64,000 nucleotides of DNA from an uncultured Oscillospiraceae bacterium. Lineage in GTDB: Bacteria; Bacillota; Clostridia; Oscillospirales; Oscillospiraceae. Every line of letters begins with the position of its first letter. Positions within the stretch are counted from its first letter, which is position 1. The stretch lies in NCBI GenBank assembly GCA_934565615.1, contig CAKTIH010000001.1:1-64000 (forward strand), in the 5' to 3' direction. A program made the translations under genes and the position numbers. Positions 17,606-26,381 of this stretch are shown one piece after another. The notes beneath the pieces are model-generated. The model did not search any database. It was not told where the DNA came from and worked only from the letters and a program-made list of their open reading frames with translations.

Positions 17606-18859
17606 TCAGTGCTCAAGGTAGATATCCGCGCCGAGCGCGCGCAGCCTGCTGTCAAGATGCTCATAGCCGCGCTTGACATGGCCGTCGTCGCAGATGACCG
17701 TCTCTCCCTCGGCGCACAGTCCCGCGATTATCATCGCCGCCCCGCCGCGCAGATCGGTCGCCGTGAGTGAGGTTCCGCGCAGGCGCTCAACGCCCCATAT
17801 CTCCGCCGTTTTCCCGGAGAGCGTGATGTCCGCGCCGAGACGCATAAGCTCGGGTGCCTGCCGGTAGCGGTTCTCAAAGATATTCTCGGTTATCACTGTT
17901 TTTCCATTTGCACGCAGCAGCGCCGCCATCAGCACAGGCTGTGCGTCCGTCGGGAAACCCGGGTACGGACTTGTGGATATCTCTCCCACCGCCGTCAGCT
18001 TCCCGTCCGAGCGCAGCCTCACGCTGCGTTTGGAGGATATTATATCACATCCGGCGAGCTTTAGGAAGTGGAGAACCGTAGAAAAATGCGTCGGATCGAC
18101 CCCGCGCAGCTCAACATCGCCGCCCGTCGCCGCCGCGGCACACGCAAGCGTTGAGGCAACTATCCTGTCTGGTATGATCCGGTACTCGACATGCCTTTCA
18201 CGTATCGGCCCCTCGACCGTCACGGTGTCCGTGCCGTCCCCCGTTATCCTGCTGCCGAGCAGACGCAGATAAGATGCCAGCGCCGATATCTCCGGCTCGC
18301 GCGCCGCGCCGTGGATGACCGTCACGCCATCGGCGGCAGTCGCAGCGAGCATGATGTTCTCCGTCGCCCCGACGCTCGGGAACGGCAGCTCCAGCTCCGT
18401 CCCGTGCAGCTTATCCGCGCGGCAGCTTATTTCCCCGCCGTTTTCATCTATCTGCGCGCCCATCTGCCGCAGCGCCGCGAGATGTATGTCTATCGGTCTC
18501 TTGCCGAGCTGGCAGCCGCCCGGCAGGCTCAGCCGCGCCACGCCGCAGCGCGCCAGCAGCGCCCCCATGAATATGACCGACGAGCGCATTTCCAGCATCA
18601 GCGAATGCGGTATCGTGCTCTCGGCGAGCCCCGTTGAGTCTATGTACACATCGTTTCCCAGCTGCTCCGCCGTGCAGCCGAGGTGTCTCAGTATCCGCAG
18701 CGCCGCGTCCACATCCCGTAGCTGCGGTACGTTGGTCAGCTCCGAGCGTGCCGGAGCGGCGATAGAAGCAGCGATTATCGGGAGGGAGGCATTTTTCGAG
18801 CCTTGGACAAAACAGGTGCCCTCAAGCTTATTCCCGCCCCGTATATGCCAAATATCCAT
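17606..18859 (-). CDS. murA: UDP-N-acetylglucosamine 1-carboxyvinyltransferase MurA
   Basis: The 417-residue protein has the EPSP-synthase-like fold, GSKNASLPII near the N-terminus and the catalytic Cys116 in GGCQLGKRPIDIHL, the residue attacked by fosfomycin. It transfers enolpyruvate from PEP to UDP-GlcNAc, the first committed step of peptidoglycan synthesis. Its start ATG is 6 nt from a run of six G that serves as ribosome site. That run is fully contained in the 3' arm of an upstream hairpin, so translation may be controlled. It is downstream of murG and upstream of ftsQ in the dcw operon. Confidence 0.95.
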   Translation of the reverse strand: MDIWHIRGGNKLEGTCFVQGSKNASLPIIAASIAAPARSELTNVPQLRDVDAALRILRHLGCTAEQLGNDVYIDSTGLAESTIPHSLMLEMRSSVIFMGALLARCGVARLSLPGGCQLGKRPIDIHLAALRQMGAQIDENGGEISCRADKLHGTELELPFPSVGATENIMLAATAADGVTVIHGAAREPEISALASYLRLLGSRITGDGTDTVTVEGPIRERHVEYRIIPDRIVASTLACAAAATGGDVELRGVDPTHFSTVLHFLKLAGCDIISSKRSVRLRSDGKLTAVGEISTSPYPGFPTDAQPVLMAALLRANGKTVITENIFENRYRQAPELMRLGADITLSGKTAEIWGVERLRGTSLTATDLRGGAAMIIAGLCAEGETVICDDGHVKRGYEHLDSRLRALGADIYLEH

Positions 18860-18863
18860 AATT

Positions 18864-18906
18864 AACCCCCCGCATATCAGATCAGTCCATCTTATGCCGG
18901 GGGGTT
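18864..18906 (-). promoter_or_regulatory. Hairpin that sequesters the murA ribosome-binding site
   Basis: Arms 18864-18871 and 18899-18906 (8 bp, mostly G-C) plus 18872-18876 with 18893-18897 (5 bp, one bulged base) fold over a 16-nt loop in the murG-murA spacer. The G6 ribosome site of murA is in the 3' arm of the minus-strand RNA. No U-tract follows, so it is not a standard terminator. Confidence 0.55.
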
Positions 18907-18931
18907 ACAGTATGCTATTGTCTGAGGCTTT

Positions 18932-20056
18932 TTACTCTTTATGGATCGTGTCGAGGATGATGCCGCAGATGCGCTCCGTGGCATCCTCGGCAGCAAGCGA
19001 GGTCATCGCCGCGCTCATCGCCTTGAGCTTATCATCATCCGCGAGCAGCTCCTTCACATCCGCGAGCAGAGACTGCGCGTCGAACTCGCCTTCGAGCAGC
19101 ACCTTTGCGCCGCCCGCTTCCTCAAGCACGCGCGCGTTCTTCTCCTGATGGTTGTTCGTGACGTTCGGTGACGGGACAATGATGACCGGCTTTCCCATGT
19201 AGCACAGTTCCGAGATCGTCGACGCACCCGCGCGGCACATCACAAGGTCCGCCGCCGTCATGACGCGCGGCATGTCGTAGATATATTCGCGCAGCTCGAC
19301 TCCGTTCCCGGCCATATCGGGCGCGGTCTCGCCGAGCTTCGCGGCCATGTCGGCATAGTACCTGCTCCCGGCGGCATGCAGCAGGTGGAAGCCCTGCCTG
19401 CCGTCGAGCATGGGTATCATCTCTGTCATGATCTCATTCATGTGTCCCGCACCGAGGGAACCCCATACTGAGACCACGAGCTTTTCCCCAGCCGGGATGC
19501 CGAGCTCAGCCTTTGCCTGCTCCTTCGTCTCACTGCCGAACTCACCGCGCACCGGTGTTCCGGTGACCTCGACTCTGTCCGGGTGCTTATAGTACCGGCG
19601 GCTGTCCTCAAAGCCGACAAGCACGCGGTCAACGTGCTCGGCCAGCATCTTCGTCGTGAGCCCCGGCACGGCGTTGCTCTCATGCACGAAGGTCGGGATA
19701 TGCAGCTCGTGCGCCGCCGTCAGCACCGGGTAGCAGACGTAGCCGCCCGTACCGATGACCGCGTCAGGAGAAAACTCGCGTATCAGCTTCTTCGCCTCAT
19801 GCAGCGATACCGCGACATTCTTGAGCGTGTCTAGGTTATGTGCGATGCCGCTCAGGCTGTGCTCACGGCTGATGTTCGTGATCTTCAGTCCCTCTATGCG
19901 GTAGCCCTCGCGCGGCACGAGCTCCATCTCCATCTTGCCCTCCGCGCCGATAAACAGCATCTCCGAATCGGGCAGCAGCTCGCGCAGCCGTCCCGCGACC
20001 GCGAGCGCGGGGTTAATGTGTCCGGCAGTGCCGCCGCAGGTAAAGACAAATTTCAT
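18932..20056 (-). CDS. murG: Undecaprenyldiphospho-muramoylpentapeptide N-acetylglucosaminyltransferase MurG
   Basis: The 374-residue GT-B glycosyltransferase has GGTAGHINPALAVA at the N-terminus (lipid-phosphate loop) and the C-terminal donor site region with CRAGASTISELCYMGKPVI and PSPNVTNNHQEKNA. It adds GlcNAc to lipid I to make lipid II on the inner membrane face. The ATG at 20056, with AAAGGA upstream, is preferred to a TTG at 20074. It lies 33 nt after ftsW, the next enzyme to meet its product, in the dcw operon. Confidence 0.96.
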   Translation of the reverse strand: MKFVFTCGGTAGHINPALAVAGRLRELLPDSEMLFIGAEGKMEMELVPREGYRIEGLKITNISREHSLSGIAHNLDTLKNVAVSLHEAKKLIREFSPDAVIGTGGYVCYPVLTAAHELHIPTFVHESNAVPGLTTKMLAEHVDRVLVGFEDSRRYYKHPDRVEVTGTPVRGEFGSETKEQAKAELGIPAGEKLVVSVWGSLGAGHMNEIMTEMIPMLDGRQGFHLLHAAGSRYYADMAAKLGETAPDMAGNGVELREYIYDMPRVMTAADLVMCRAGASTISELCYMGKPVIIVPSPNVTNNHQEKNARVLEEAGGAKVLLEGEFDAQSLLADVKELLADDDKLKAMSAAMTSLAAEDATERICGIILDTIHKE

Positions 20057-20089
20057 ATCCGCAGTTCCTTTCAAGTAAACGCTTTGTTT

Positions 20090-21247
20090 CTATGTTTCCA
20101 ATATATCCCTCGACGCGCTCAGAACTATCCCTAGCTCGCCGAGCTGTATGAGCAGCGCCGTCCCGCCGTAGCTGAAGAGCGGCAGCGATATTCCCGTGCA
20201 CGGCACAAGGTTCGTCACGACCGCGACGTTCAGGAATACCTGTATCGCCAGCAGCGTCGTTATCCCGGCGCAGACAAGGAAGCTGAACCTGTCGCGGCAG
20301 TGCAGCGCTATCCAGTAGCCGCGCAGTATGAGCATCGCAAAAAGAATGAGTATGACCGCCGCGCCGATGAAGCCCAGCTCCTCGCAGGTGACGGAAAAGA
20401 TAAAGTCGTTGTGCTCCTCCGGCAAGTACAGGAACTTCTGCCTGCTCCCGCCGAGGCCGAGACCGCTAAGGCCGCCCGAGCCTATCGTGTACAGCGACTG
20501 GACTATCTGGTACCCCTCGTCCGAGGAGCTCGAAAACGGGTCGCGCCATGTGCTGATGCGCGTCGAAGCGTAGGGAAAGAAGGTCAGCAGCACGGCAAGT
20601 CCCGCGCCTGCCGCAGCAAAGGCTCCCGCGAACCACACGAAGCTCACCCCTCCGAGAAACAGCATGACCGCGCCGACGGCAAGGATTATGACCGACGCCG
20701 AGAAGTGCGGCTCCAAAACGAGCAGCCCCACTATCACGGCGAGTATCCCCGCAAACGGCAGCAGCCCATATCGCACCGTGCGCATCCGGCCGCGAAAGCG
20801 GCAGATGAGCAATGAAAAGGACAGTATCACCGCAAGCTTTGCAAGCTCCGAGGGCTGGAGCGTGAGTCCGCCTATGCCGAGCCACCGGCGTGAGCCGTTG
20901 GCCTTGACGCCGATCACCGGCACGAGCATCAGCAGCATCAGCGTCAGCAGCAGAAAGTGCAGCGCATAGCGCCGGTAAAAGCCCATCGGCAGTTTCGACG
21001 CCAGCAGCATGCAGCCGATCCCGAGCAGCGCGAAGATAAGCTGCCGCACGAAATAATATGCGGCGTTCCCTCCGGTCACGTTGCCCGGATCGTAATAGGC
21101 TCTCGCGTAGCTCGACGAGAGCACCATTATCACCCCGATAAGAAGCAGCAGCATAGAGAGCGTGAAGAACGCTCCGTCAAAGCTCTGCCGCCGTTTGGTA
21201 TCTCCCGATACCGAAAAGTCGGCGAGGCGGGCACCGTCATAACGCAT
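20090..21247 (-). CDS. ftsW: FtsW/SpoVE-family peptidoglycan glycosyltransferase
   Basis: The 385-residue SEDS-family protein has ten predicted membrane segments and the family signatures GVKANGSRRWLGIGGLTLQPSE and LPLFSYGGTALL. SEDS proteins polymerise lipid II glycan strands with a partner class B PBP, here probably the spoVD-type protein of the same operon. In spore formers the dcw copy may serve division (FtsW) or cortex synthesis (SpoVE). Sequence alone does not decide and only one copy is in this window. A GGGGAGG ribosome site precedes the ATG. Confidence 0.93.
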   Translation of the reverse strand: MRYDGARLADFSVSGDTKRRQSFDGAFFTLSMLLLLIGVIMVLSSSYARAYYDPGNVTGGNAAYYFVRQLIFALLGIGCMLLASKLPMGFYRRYALHFLLLTLMLLMLVPVIGVKANGSRRWLGIGGLTLQPSELAKLAVILSFSLLICRFRGRMRTVRYGLLPFAGILAVIVGLLVLEPHFSASVIILAVGAVMLFLGGVSFVWFAGAFAAAGAGLAVLLTFFPYASTRISTWRDPFSSSSDEGYQIVQSLYTIGSGGLSGLGLGGSRQKFLYLPEEHNDFIFSVTCEELGFIGAAVILILFAMLILRGYWIALHCRDRFSFLVCAGITTLLAIQVFLNVAVVTNLVPCTGISLPLFSYGGTALLIQLGELGIVLSASRDILET

Positions 21248-21283
21248 CTTCCCACCTCCCCGACTTGTTCATTCAATCATTTT

Positions 21284-22291
21284 TCAGGCGAAACGCTGGT
21301 ACACCCCTATAAATGATATGATAGCCATAGCCAGAGATATTCCGGTAAAAAGAACGAAAAGCTCTTTTTCGCTCCACTTTTTTCCCGTCCAGCCGCCCAT
21401 CTCAAGATGATGGTGGAACGGTGCCATTTTGAACACGCGCTTACCGTGGGTCAGCTTGAAATACGTGACCTGAATAATGTCGGAAAGCGTCTCGATGATG
21501 AATATAAAACCGAGCGTGATAAGGATCATCGGCATGTCATAGGCAAAGGCCATCGCAGCGATGGCTCCGCCGAGGAAGAGCGAGCCGGTGTCGCCCATGA
21601 AGCATTTCGCGGGGTTGAAGTTATACACAAGAAAGCCCATGAGCCCGCCGACAAGACCGGAAGCGAATATGCCGAGCTCAAGATAATTCTGCCCCCACCG
21701 CATCGTGACCGCCACAAAGAACAGGCACACAGGGATCGATGTCCCGGACGCGAGTCCGTCAATGCCGTCGGTGATGTTCACGGCGTTCACCGTGCCGACG
21801 ATGACGAAGGACGCAAACACGAAGTACAGCCACTCCGGCATCGGTATTACCTTATTGGAAAACGGGATATAGAGGTTCGGCTTGACATAGCCTATCTCGC
21901 GCATCAGCAGCACGAACACGAGCGCCGCGACGAGCTGGAGCAGGAACTTCATTTTCGCCGTAAGGCCGAGGTTCTGCTTCTTCTTGAGCTTCTCCCAGTC
22001 GTCCAGAAAACCTATAAGTCCGAACACCCACGCGAACAGCAGCACAAATATGTGTACGAAGTTGCCTTGGAGCATCCCCTCAAAGCCGACTGTCAGGCAC
22101 ACGAACGTGACCGCCAGAATGAACATCACGCCGCCCATCGTGGGCGTGCCGCTCTTGCTCTTATGCCATTCGACCTGTCCTTTTATTTCCTGCCCGGCCT
22201 TCTGGGCGCGCAGCCACGGAATATAATACTTCCCGAACGCCGTCGCAAACAGGAACGCCAGCACGAAAGAAGTGATCAGCTTTATCGTCAT
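21284..22291 (-). CDS. mraY: Phospho-N-acetylmuramoyl-pentapeptide-transferase MraY
   Basis: The 335-residue polytopic enzyme has the MraY signatures KSGTPTMGGVMF, NAVNITDGIDGLA (catalytic Asp motif), FNPAKCFMGDTGSL and the loop MAPFHHHLEMGGW. It links phospho-MurNAc-pentapeptide to undecaprenyl phosphate to form lipid I. It sits between murE and ftsW. A murF is expected upstream and a murD downstream in many clusters; neither is here. The start ATG is the first Met of the frame and opens a transmembrane helix. Confidence 0.97.
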   Translation of the reverse strand: MTIKLITSFVLAFLFATAFGKYYIPWLRAQKAGQEIKGQVEWHKSKSGTPTMGGVMFILAVTFVCLTVGFEGMLQGNFVHIFVLLFAWVFGLIGFLDDWEKLKKKQNLGLTAKMKFLLQLVAALVFVLLMREIGYVKPNLYIPFSNKVIPMPEWLYFVFASFVIVGTVNAVNITDGIDGLASGTSIPVCLFFVAVTMRWGQNYLELGIFASGLVGGLMGFLVYNFNPAKCFMGDTGSLFLGGAIAAMAFAYDMPMILITLGFIFIIETLSDIIQVTYFKLTHGKRVFKMAPFHHHLEMGGWTGKKWSEKELFVLFTGISLAMAIISFIGVYQRFA

Positions 22292-22339
22292 AATATTCTC
22301 CAGACTACTCGGGGCGCTCCGCGTCCCGTTTTTCTATCT

Positions 22340-23794
22340 TCAAGACTTTTTTCTCTCTTCAAGGAACTGCGCGACTATCTCGCGCTCATCCATATGGTGC
22401 TTTTCATGGCCGATGACCTGATAGTCCTCGTGACCTTTCCCGGCAAGCAATATTACATCACCGGGGCGGGAGTTGTCAATAGCCCAGCCTATTGCCTCTA
22501 TCCTGTCGCATATCACCGTATACGGAGTTTGCTTGTCTTTGAGCCCCGCGACTATCTCGTCGATGATAGCCATCGGCTCCTCTGTGCGCGGGTTATCGCT
22601 CGTGACGATGACAAAATCCGCATTGTCCGCCGCGATCGCGCCCATGATGGGCCGCTTGCCGCGGTCCCTGTCGCCGCCGCAGCCGAAGAGCGCGATAAGT
22701 CTCCCGCGCGTTATCGGGCGCAGCGTCTTGAGCACCTTCTCAAGCGCGTCGGGCTTGTGGGAGTAGTCGATGATTATCGAGTAATCCCCGTCTGTCGGCA
22801 CGCGCTCCATGCGTCCCTTGACGCCCTTTGCGCCGGAAAGCGCGTGGGCGCACTTTTCAAGGCTTATCCCGAGGCTCAGCCCCGCCGCGATGATGCCGAG
22901 GGCGTTGTATACCGAGAACATCCCCGGTATCGCAAGCTCCGTCTGCACACGCTCTGCGCCGTATACCGCCTCGAAATGCACTCCCTCGCCCGTCAGGCGC
23001 ACGTTCTCCGCCTTGAGCTGAGCGTCCCTGCCCGCCGCCGAATAGGTCAGCATCGGGCACTTTACGCCCGCGAGCATGAACGGCGCGCGCGCGTCGTCGG
23101 CGTTCACGCAGCCCATGCGGCACTGGGAGAAAATTTTCTTTTTCGCCGCGGCGTATTCATCCATCGTCCCGTGCAGGTCGAGGTGATCCTGCGAAAGATT
23201 CGTGAACACCGCCACATCAAAGGTGATCCCCGCCACGCGCTCAAGCGTCAGCGAATGGGACGACACCTCCATTACCACATGCGTGCAGCCTGCGTCCGCC
23301 ATCTCGCGGAAGAGCTTGTGAAGCTCGTAGCTCTCCGGCGTCGTGTGCTCCGAATGCAGTAACTCGTCGCCTATCATGTTGCCGTTGGTCCCAATTAGGC
23401 CGACCTTTGCATCGAGCTCCGCTTCAAGCAGGTGCTTCATTATGTAGGTCGAGCTGGTTTTCCCGCTCGTGCCGGTAAAGCCTATCATCTTCATTTCGGA
23501 CGCCGGGTTACCGAAGAACTCTCGGCTCGCCATCGCAAGCCCGTAGCGGCAGTCGGCTATCTGCACATACGGCGTACCGTCCGCCGGGATATCCTCGCAC
23601 AGCACCGCGGCCGCGCCCTTTTCCATCGCCTTGGGAATATAGCGGTGTCCGTCCGTCTCAAAGCCCTTTATCGCGACGAACAGATCGCCCGGGCGCGTAA
23701 GGCGCGAGTCATAGCTGATCCCGCTTATCTCCGTGTCCGGTGCCGCGTTCGTACTGAGCACTTCTATATCCTTTATCAGCTCTTTCAGCTTCAT
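22340..23794 (-). CDS. murE: UDP-MurNAc-L-Ala-D-Glu:meso-diaminopimelate ligase MurE
   Basis: The 484-residue Mur ligase has the ATP loop GFTGTSGKTSSTY near residue 110, the N-terminal DSRLTRPGDLFVAIKG uridine-binding part, and the DNPRTEEP motif near residue 405. That motif recognises meso-diaminopimelate and distinguishes mDAP ligases from lysine-adding MurE. It adds the third stem-peptide residue in the cytoplasm. It lies 50 nt after spoVD in the dcw operon. The mDAP motif predicts an A1gamma-type peptidoglycan. Confidence 0.96.
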   Translation of the reverse strand: MKLKELIKDIEVLSTNAAPDTEISGISYDSRLTRPGDLFVAIKGFETDGHRYIPKAMEKGAAAVLCEDIPADGTPYVQIADCRYGLAMASREFFGNPASEMKMIGFTGTSGKTSSTYIMKHLLEAELDAKVGLIGTNGNMIGDELLHSEHTTPESYELHKLFREMADAGCTHVVMEVSSHSLTLERVAGITFDVAVFTNLSQDHLDLHGTMDEYAAAKKKIFSQCRMGCVNADDARAPFMLAGVKCPMLTYSAAGRDAQLKAENVRLTGEGVHFEAVYGAERVQTELAIPGMFSVYNALGIIAAGLSLGISLEKCAHALSGAKGVKGRMERVPTDGDYSIIIDYSHKPDALEKVLKTLRPITRGRLIALFGCGGDRDRGKRPIMGAIAADNADFVIVTSDNPRTEEPMAIIDEIVAGLKDKQTPYTVICDRIEAIGWAIDNSRPGDVILLAGKGHEDYQVIGHEKHHMDEREIVAQFLEERKKS

Positions 23795-23844
23795 TATCCG
23801 TCCTCCCGACTGCGTACCTTATATTTTTATCTTGAGCAGTGATT

Positions 23845-26166
23845 TTAATATTTTCCGAGTATCGAATCATCCTGATCGATGAGTGATACTTCTATTATAC
23901 AACCGTGGTCAACCCCTGTTCCGGCGGCTATGCTCTGCCCGCTCACGGTCTGCGCTGCGCTGTCTGTCACGGTGCTCCTCGTCGAGATATACAGCCCGTA
24001 GTATGACAGCGTATCCCGCGCCTCGTCGTAGCTCATCCCGGTGAGGTCGGGCACCGTCTCCGTGTCAGGAGATATCTCCGCGTCGAGGTACAGGATTATT
24101 TCGCTCCCCTCAGCGATGGCCGAGCCCGCCGCCGGCAGCTGCCGCGTCACGGTGTCGCCGTAGCCTATCGTGCGGTATCTGAGATTTGCGTCCTCTATAA
24201 GCTCCGCCGCGCCGTGCAGGCTCTGCCCCACGGCCATCGGCATCACAGCCTCGCCGCGCTCTAAGTCCGTCTCGGCTTCAACGCCCATGTACGGCAGTAT
24301 ATCCGCCATCATGCTCCCGACGACCGGCGCCGCCATCTGGCCGCCGCTTATGTATATCCCGGATTTATTCGATGGCGTATCCAGAAACACCAGCAGCGCT
24401 ATGCGCGGCTTATCCGCCGGCGCGAAGCCTATGAAGGAGACGATGTATTCCTTCTGCCCGGTCTGCGCCTCAAGGCTGACCTTCTCGCTCGTTCCGGTCT
24501 TGCCGCCGATGCGGTAGCCCTTGACGGCGGCGTTGCGCCCCGTCCCCTCTTTTGAGTCGCCGACCACCTGTTCGAGTATAGTGCGCACCTTCTCGCTCGT
24601 GCTCTCGCTTATGACCTGCCGCACTCTGTGCGGCTCGCGCTCGTATGCTACGCTCCCGTCGGGGTTCAGCATCCGCTGCACGACGTAGGGTTCCATCAAA
24701 TACCCGCCGTTCACGCATGCGCTCACCGCGCACACGAGCTGAAGCGGGGTTATCGTAAAGGTCTGGCCGAAGGACGCCGCCGCAAGCTGCGACAGGTTTT
24801 TCTGCGAGCAGAAGGTATTCTTGCTCCACCAGATGCTCCCGCTCTCGCCCGACAGGTCTATGCCCGTCTTGGCCGTGAGGTTCGCGTCCGGGTCGTCCGA
24901 CAGGCGCAGGAAGCCGAAGGCCTCGCAGTAATCATAAAACCGCTCCGCGCCGACGCGCAGCCCGATGTTCACAAACGCAGCGTTGCATGAGTGCTGCGCC
25001 GCCTGCGTCAGCGTCTGTGAGCCGTGCCCTGTGGTTTTCCAGCAGCGTATCGGGCTCGTGCGCCCGATGACGCTGACGTTGCCGCCGCAGTAAAAGGTAT
25101 CGTCCAGGCTCACCGCGCCCTCTTCGAGCGCCATCGCGAGCGTGATTATCTTGAAGGTCGAGCCGGGCTCATATGTGTCGGACAGCGCCTTGTTTCGCCA
25201 CTGCTTTGCCTGCGCCGCGGCAAGCCGCTCCGCCGCCTCTTCCTTTGTCTCGGCCTCGTCTATGTATTCCCTGTCTTTCTCGCTGACCGCGAGGAAATCG
25301 TTAAGGTCGTAATTTCCGAGCGACGCCATTGCGAGTATCTTGCCCGTGTTCACATCCATAGCGATCGCCCCCGCGCCGTTCTGGATGTCGTAATCCTCCA
25401 CCGCCTGACGCAGGTGCTTCTCCACGTAGTACTGTATCGTGGAGTCTATGGTCGTTACTATATCATAGCCGTCCTCACCGGGGCGGTATTCTTCAAACTG
25501 ATTGAACAGCAGCTCCGTGCCGTAGGCGTTCGTCGCGCGCACGGTCCTCCCCGCCGTACCGGAGAGCGCTGAATCATACCTTGCCTCTATGCCCTCAAGC
25601 CCGTAGTTGTCCGTGCCGACAAAGCCTATCAGGTGGCAGGCAAGGGATGAGTTCGGGTAATAGCGCTTTGTGTCCGGTTCGAGCCGCACCCCGCGCAGGT
25701 CGTGCTCTGTCTTGAACGCGCGCACTGCGTCAGCCTTGTCGCTCTCTATCTTCCTCGCGACGGTCACATACCAGCTCCCCGTCCTCCCGGATTTCTCATA
25801 TACCTCGTCGTAGTCCACTCCGAGTATCTCCGAAAGTCCCCGGGCGATAAGCGCACGGTCCTCGCCGTAGGCCTCTATTTCCGCTGGGCTGAGATAGACG
25901 TTATCCACCGTCGCGCTGACGGCCAGCGCGTTCATGTTCGCGTCGTATATCGCGCCGCGCGACGCGGAGCCCGGAGTAGAGCGAAGCTGCTGCTCTATCG
26001 CAAGCTCCTCATAGAACTCATGTTCCTTTATCTGCAATTGATACAGCCGCGCCAGAAGCACCGCGAACACGCCTATGCCGAACACTGCCGCCAAAACGAC
26101 GCAGCGCCGCAGCATCTGCCTGCCCGGCCCGCTCCTCACCGCGCTGCCGCTTTTTGATCTTTCCAT
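23845..26166 (-). CDS. spoVD: Class B penicillin-binding protein with PASTA domains, SpoVD/FtsI type
   Basis: The protein is 773 residues from the ATG at 26166, which has GGGAG 6 nt upstream; a longer frame from a TTG at 26283 would start inside the repeat element and is rejected. The order is an N-terminal transmembrane helix (about 20-42), the dimerisation domain (GAIYDANMNALAVS), the transpeptidase domain with S-x-x-K (GSTFK), S-x-N (HSCNAAF) and KTGT (GGKTGTSEK), and two PASTA repeats at the C-terminus (one begins VPDLTGMSYDEA). It cross-links septal or cortex peptidoglycan with the SEDS partner. The PASTA pair points to SpoVD. As it is the only class B PBP in this dcw cluster, it may also serve division. 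Confidence 0.92.
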   Translation of the reverse strand: MERSKSGSAVRSGPGRQMLRRCVVLAAVFGIGVFAVLLARLYQLQIKEHEFYEELAIEQQLRSTPGSASRGAIYDANMNALAVSATVDNVYLSPAEIEAYGEDRALIARGLSEILGVDYDEVYEKSGRTGSWYVTVARKIESDKADAVRAFKTEHDLRGVRLEPDTKRYYPNSSLACHLIGFVGTDNYGLEGIEARYDSALSGTAGRTVRATNAYGTELLFNQFEEYRPGEDGYDIVTTIDSTIQYYVEKHLRQAVEDYDIQNGAGAIAMDVNTGKILAMASLGNYDLNDFLAVSEKDREYIDEAETKEEAAERLAAAQAKQWRNKALSDTYEPGSTFKIITLAMALEEGAVSLDDTFYCGGNVSVIGRTSPIRCWKTTGHGSQTLTQAAQHSCNAAFVNIGLRVGAERFYDYCEAFGFLRLSDDPDANLTAKTGIDLSGESGSIWWSKNTFCSQKNLSQLAAASFGQTFTITPLQLVCAVSACVNGGYLMEPYVVQRMLNPDGSVAYEREPHRVRQVISESTSEKVRTILEQVVGDSKEGTGRNAAVKGYRIGGKTGTSEKVSLEAQTGQKEYIVSFIGFAPADKPRIALLVFLDTPSNKSGIYISGGQMAAPVVGSMMADILPYMGVEAETDLERGEAVMPMAVGQSLHGAAELIEDANLRYRTIGYGDTVTRQLPAAGSAIAEGSEIILYLDAEISPDTETVPDLTGMSYDEARDTLSYYGLYISTRSTVTDSAAQTVSGQSIAAGTGVDHGCIIEVSLIDQDDSILGKY

Positions 26167-26190
26167 GATACACTCCCGCCTGATGTTTTC

Positions 26191-26351
26191 GGGCAGCGCC
26201 GTGTTGTGCGGCAAGAGCAGCTGGCGAGAAAATTTGCGTTCTGATAACGGCACTTTTTTGCAGGAATACTTTGTGTATTGCAAGAAAAAGTGACTAAATC
26301 AGGGCACAAATTATCCGTCAGATGCCGACGCCGTATAATGCGGCGCTGCCC
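26191..26351. repeat. Long hairpin repeat element, full copy 1, between ftsL and spoVD
   Basis: A 161-nt element fills most of the 215-nt ftsL-spoVD spacer. Its ends (26191-26211 and 26331-26351) pair over 21 bp with four G-U wobbles and no mismatch. The interior continues as further helices: 26221-26226 with 26316-26321, 26231-26245 with 26298-26312, and 26251-26258 with 26285-26292. The 117-nt core (26211-26327) aligns without gaps to copy 2 (52378-52494) at 106 of 117 positions. Neither copy has coding potential or a transposase. It is either a MITE-like mobile element or a structured RNA; the covariation is given in the findings. Confidence 0.85.
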
Positions 26352-26381
26352 CCTATACATCATATTCGGCGGCAGATATCC

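Noticed and set aside
21407..23362. A 651-codon open frame on the plus strand
   Set aside because: It is antisense to mraY and murE, whose motifs are complete, and its product is Arg/His-rich with no domain; an artefact of GC-rich third positions.
26191..26283. N-terminal extension of SpoVD beginning at the TTG at 26283
   Set aside because: It would be encoded by the repeat element; the ATG at 26166 has a good ribosome site and opens the normal N-terminus.
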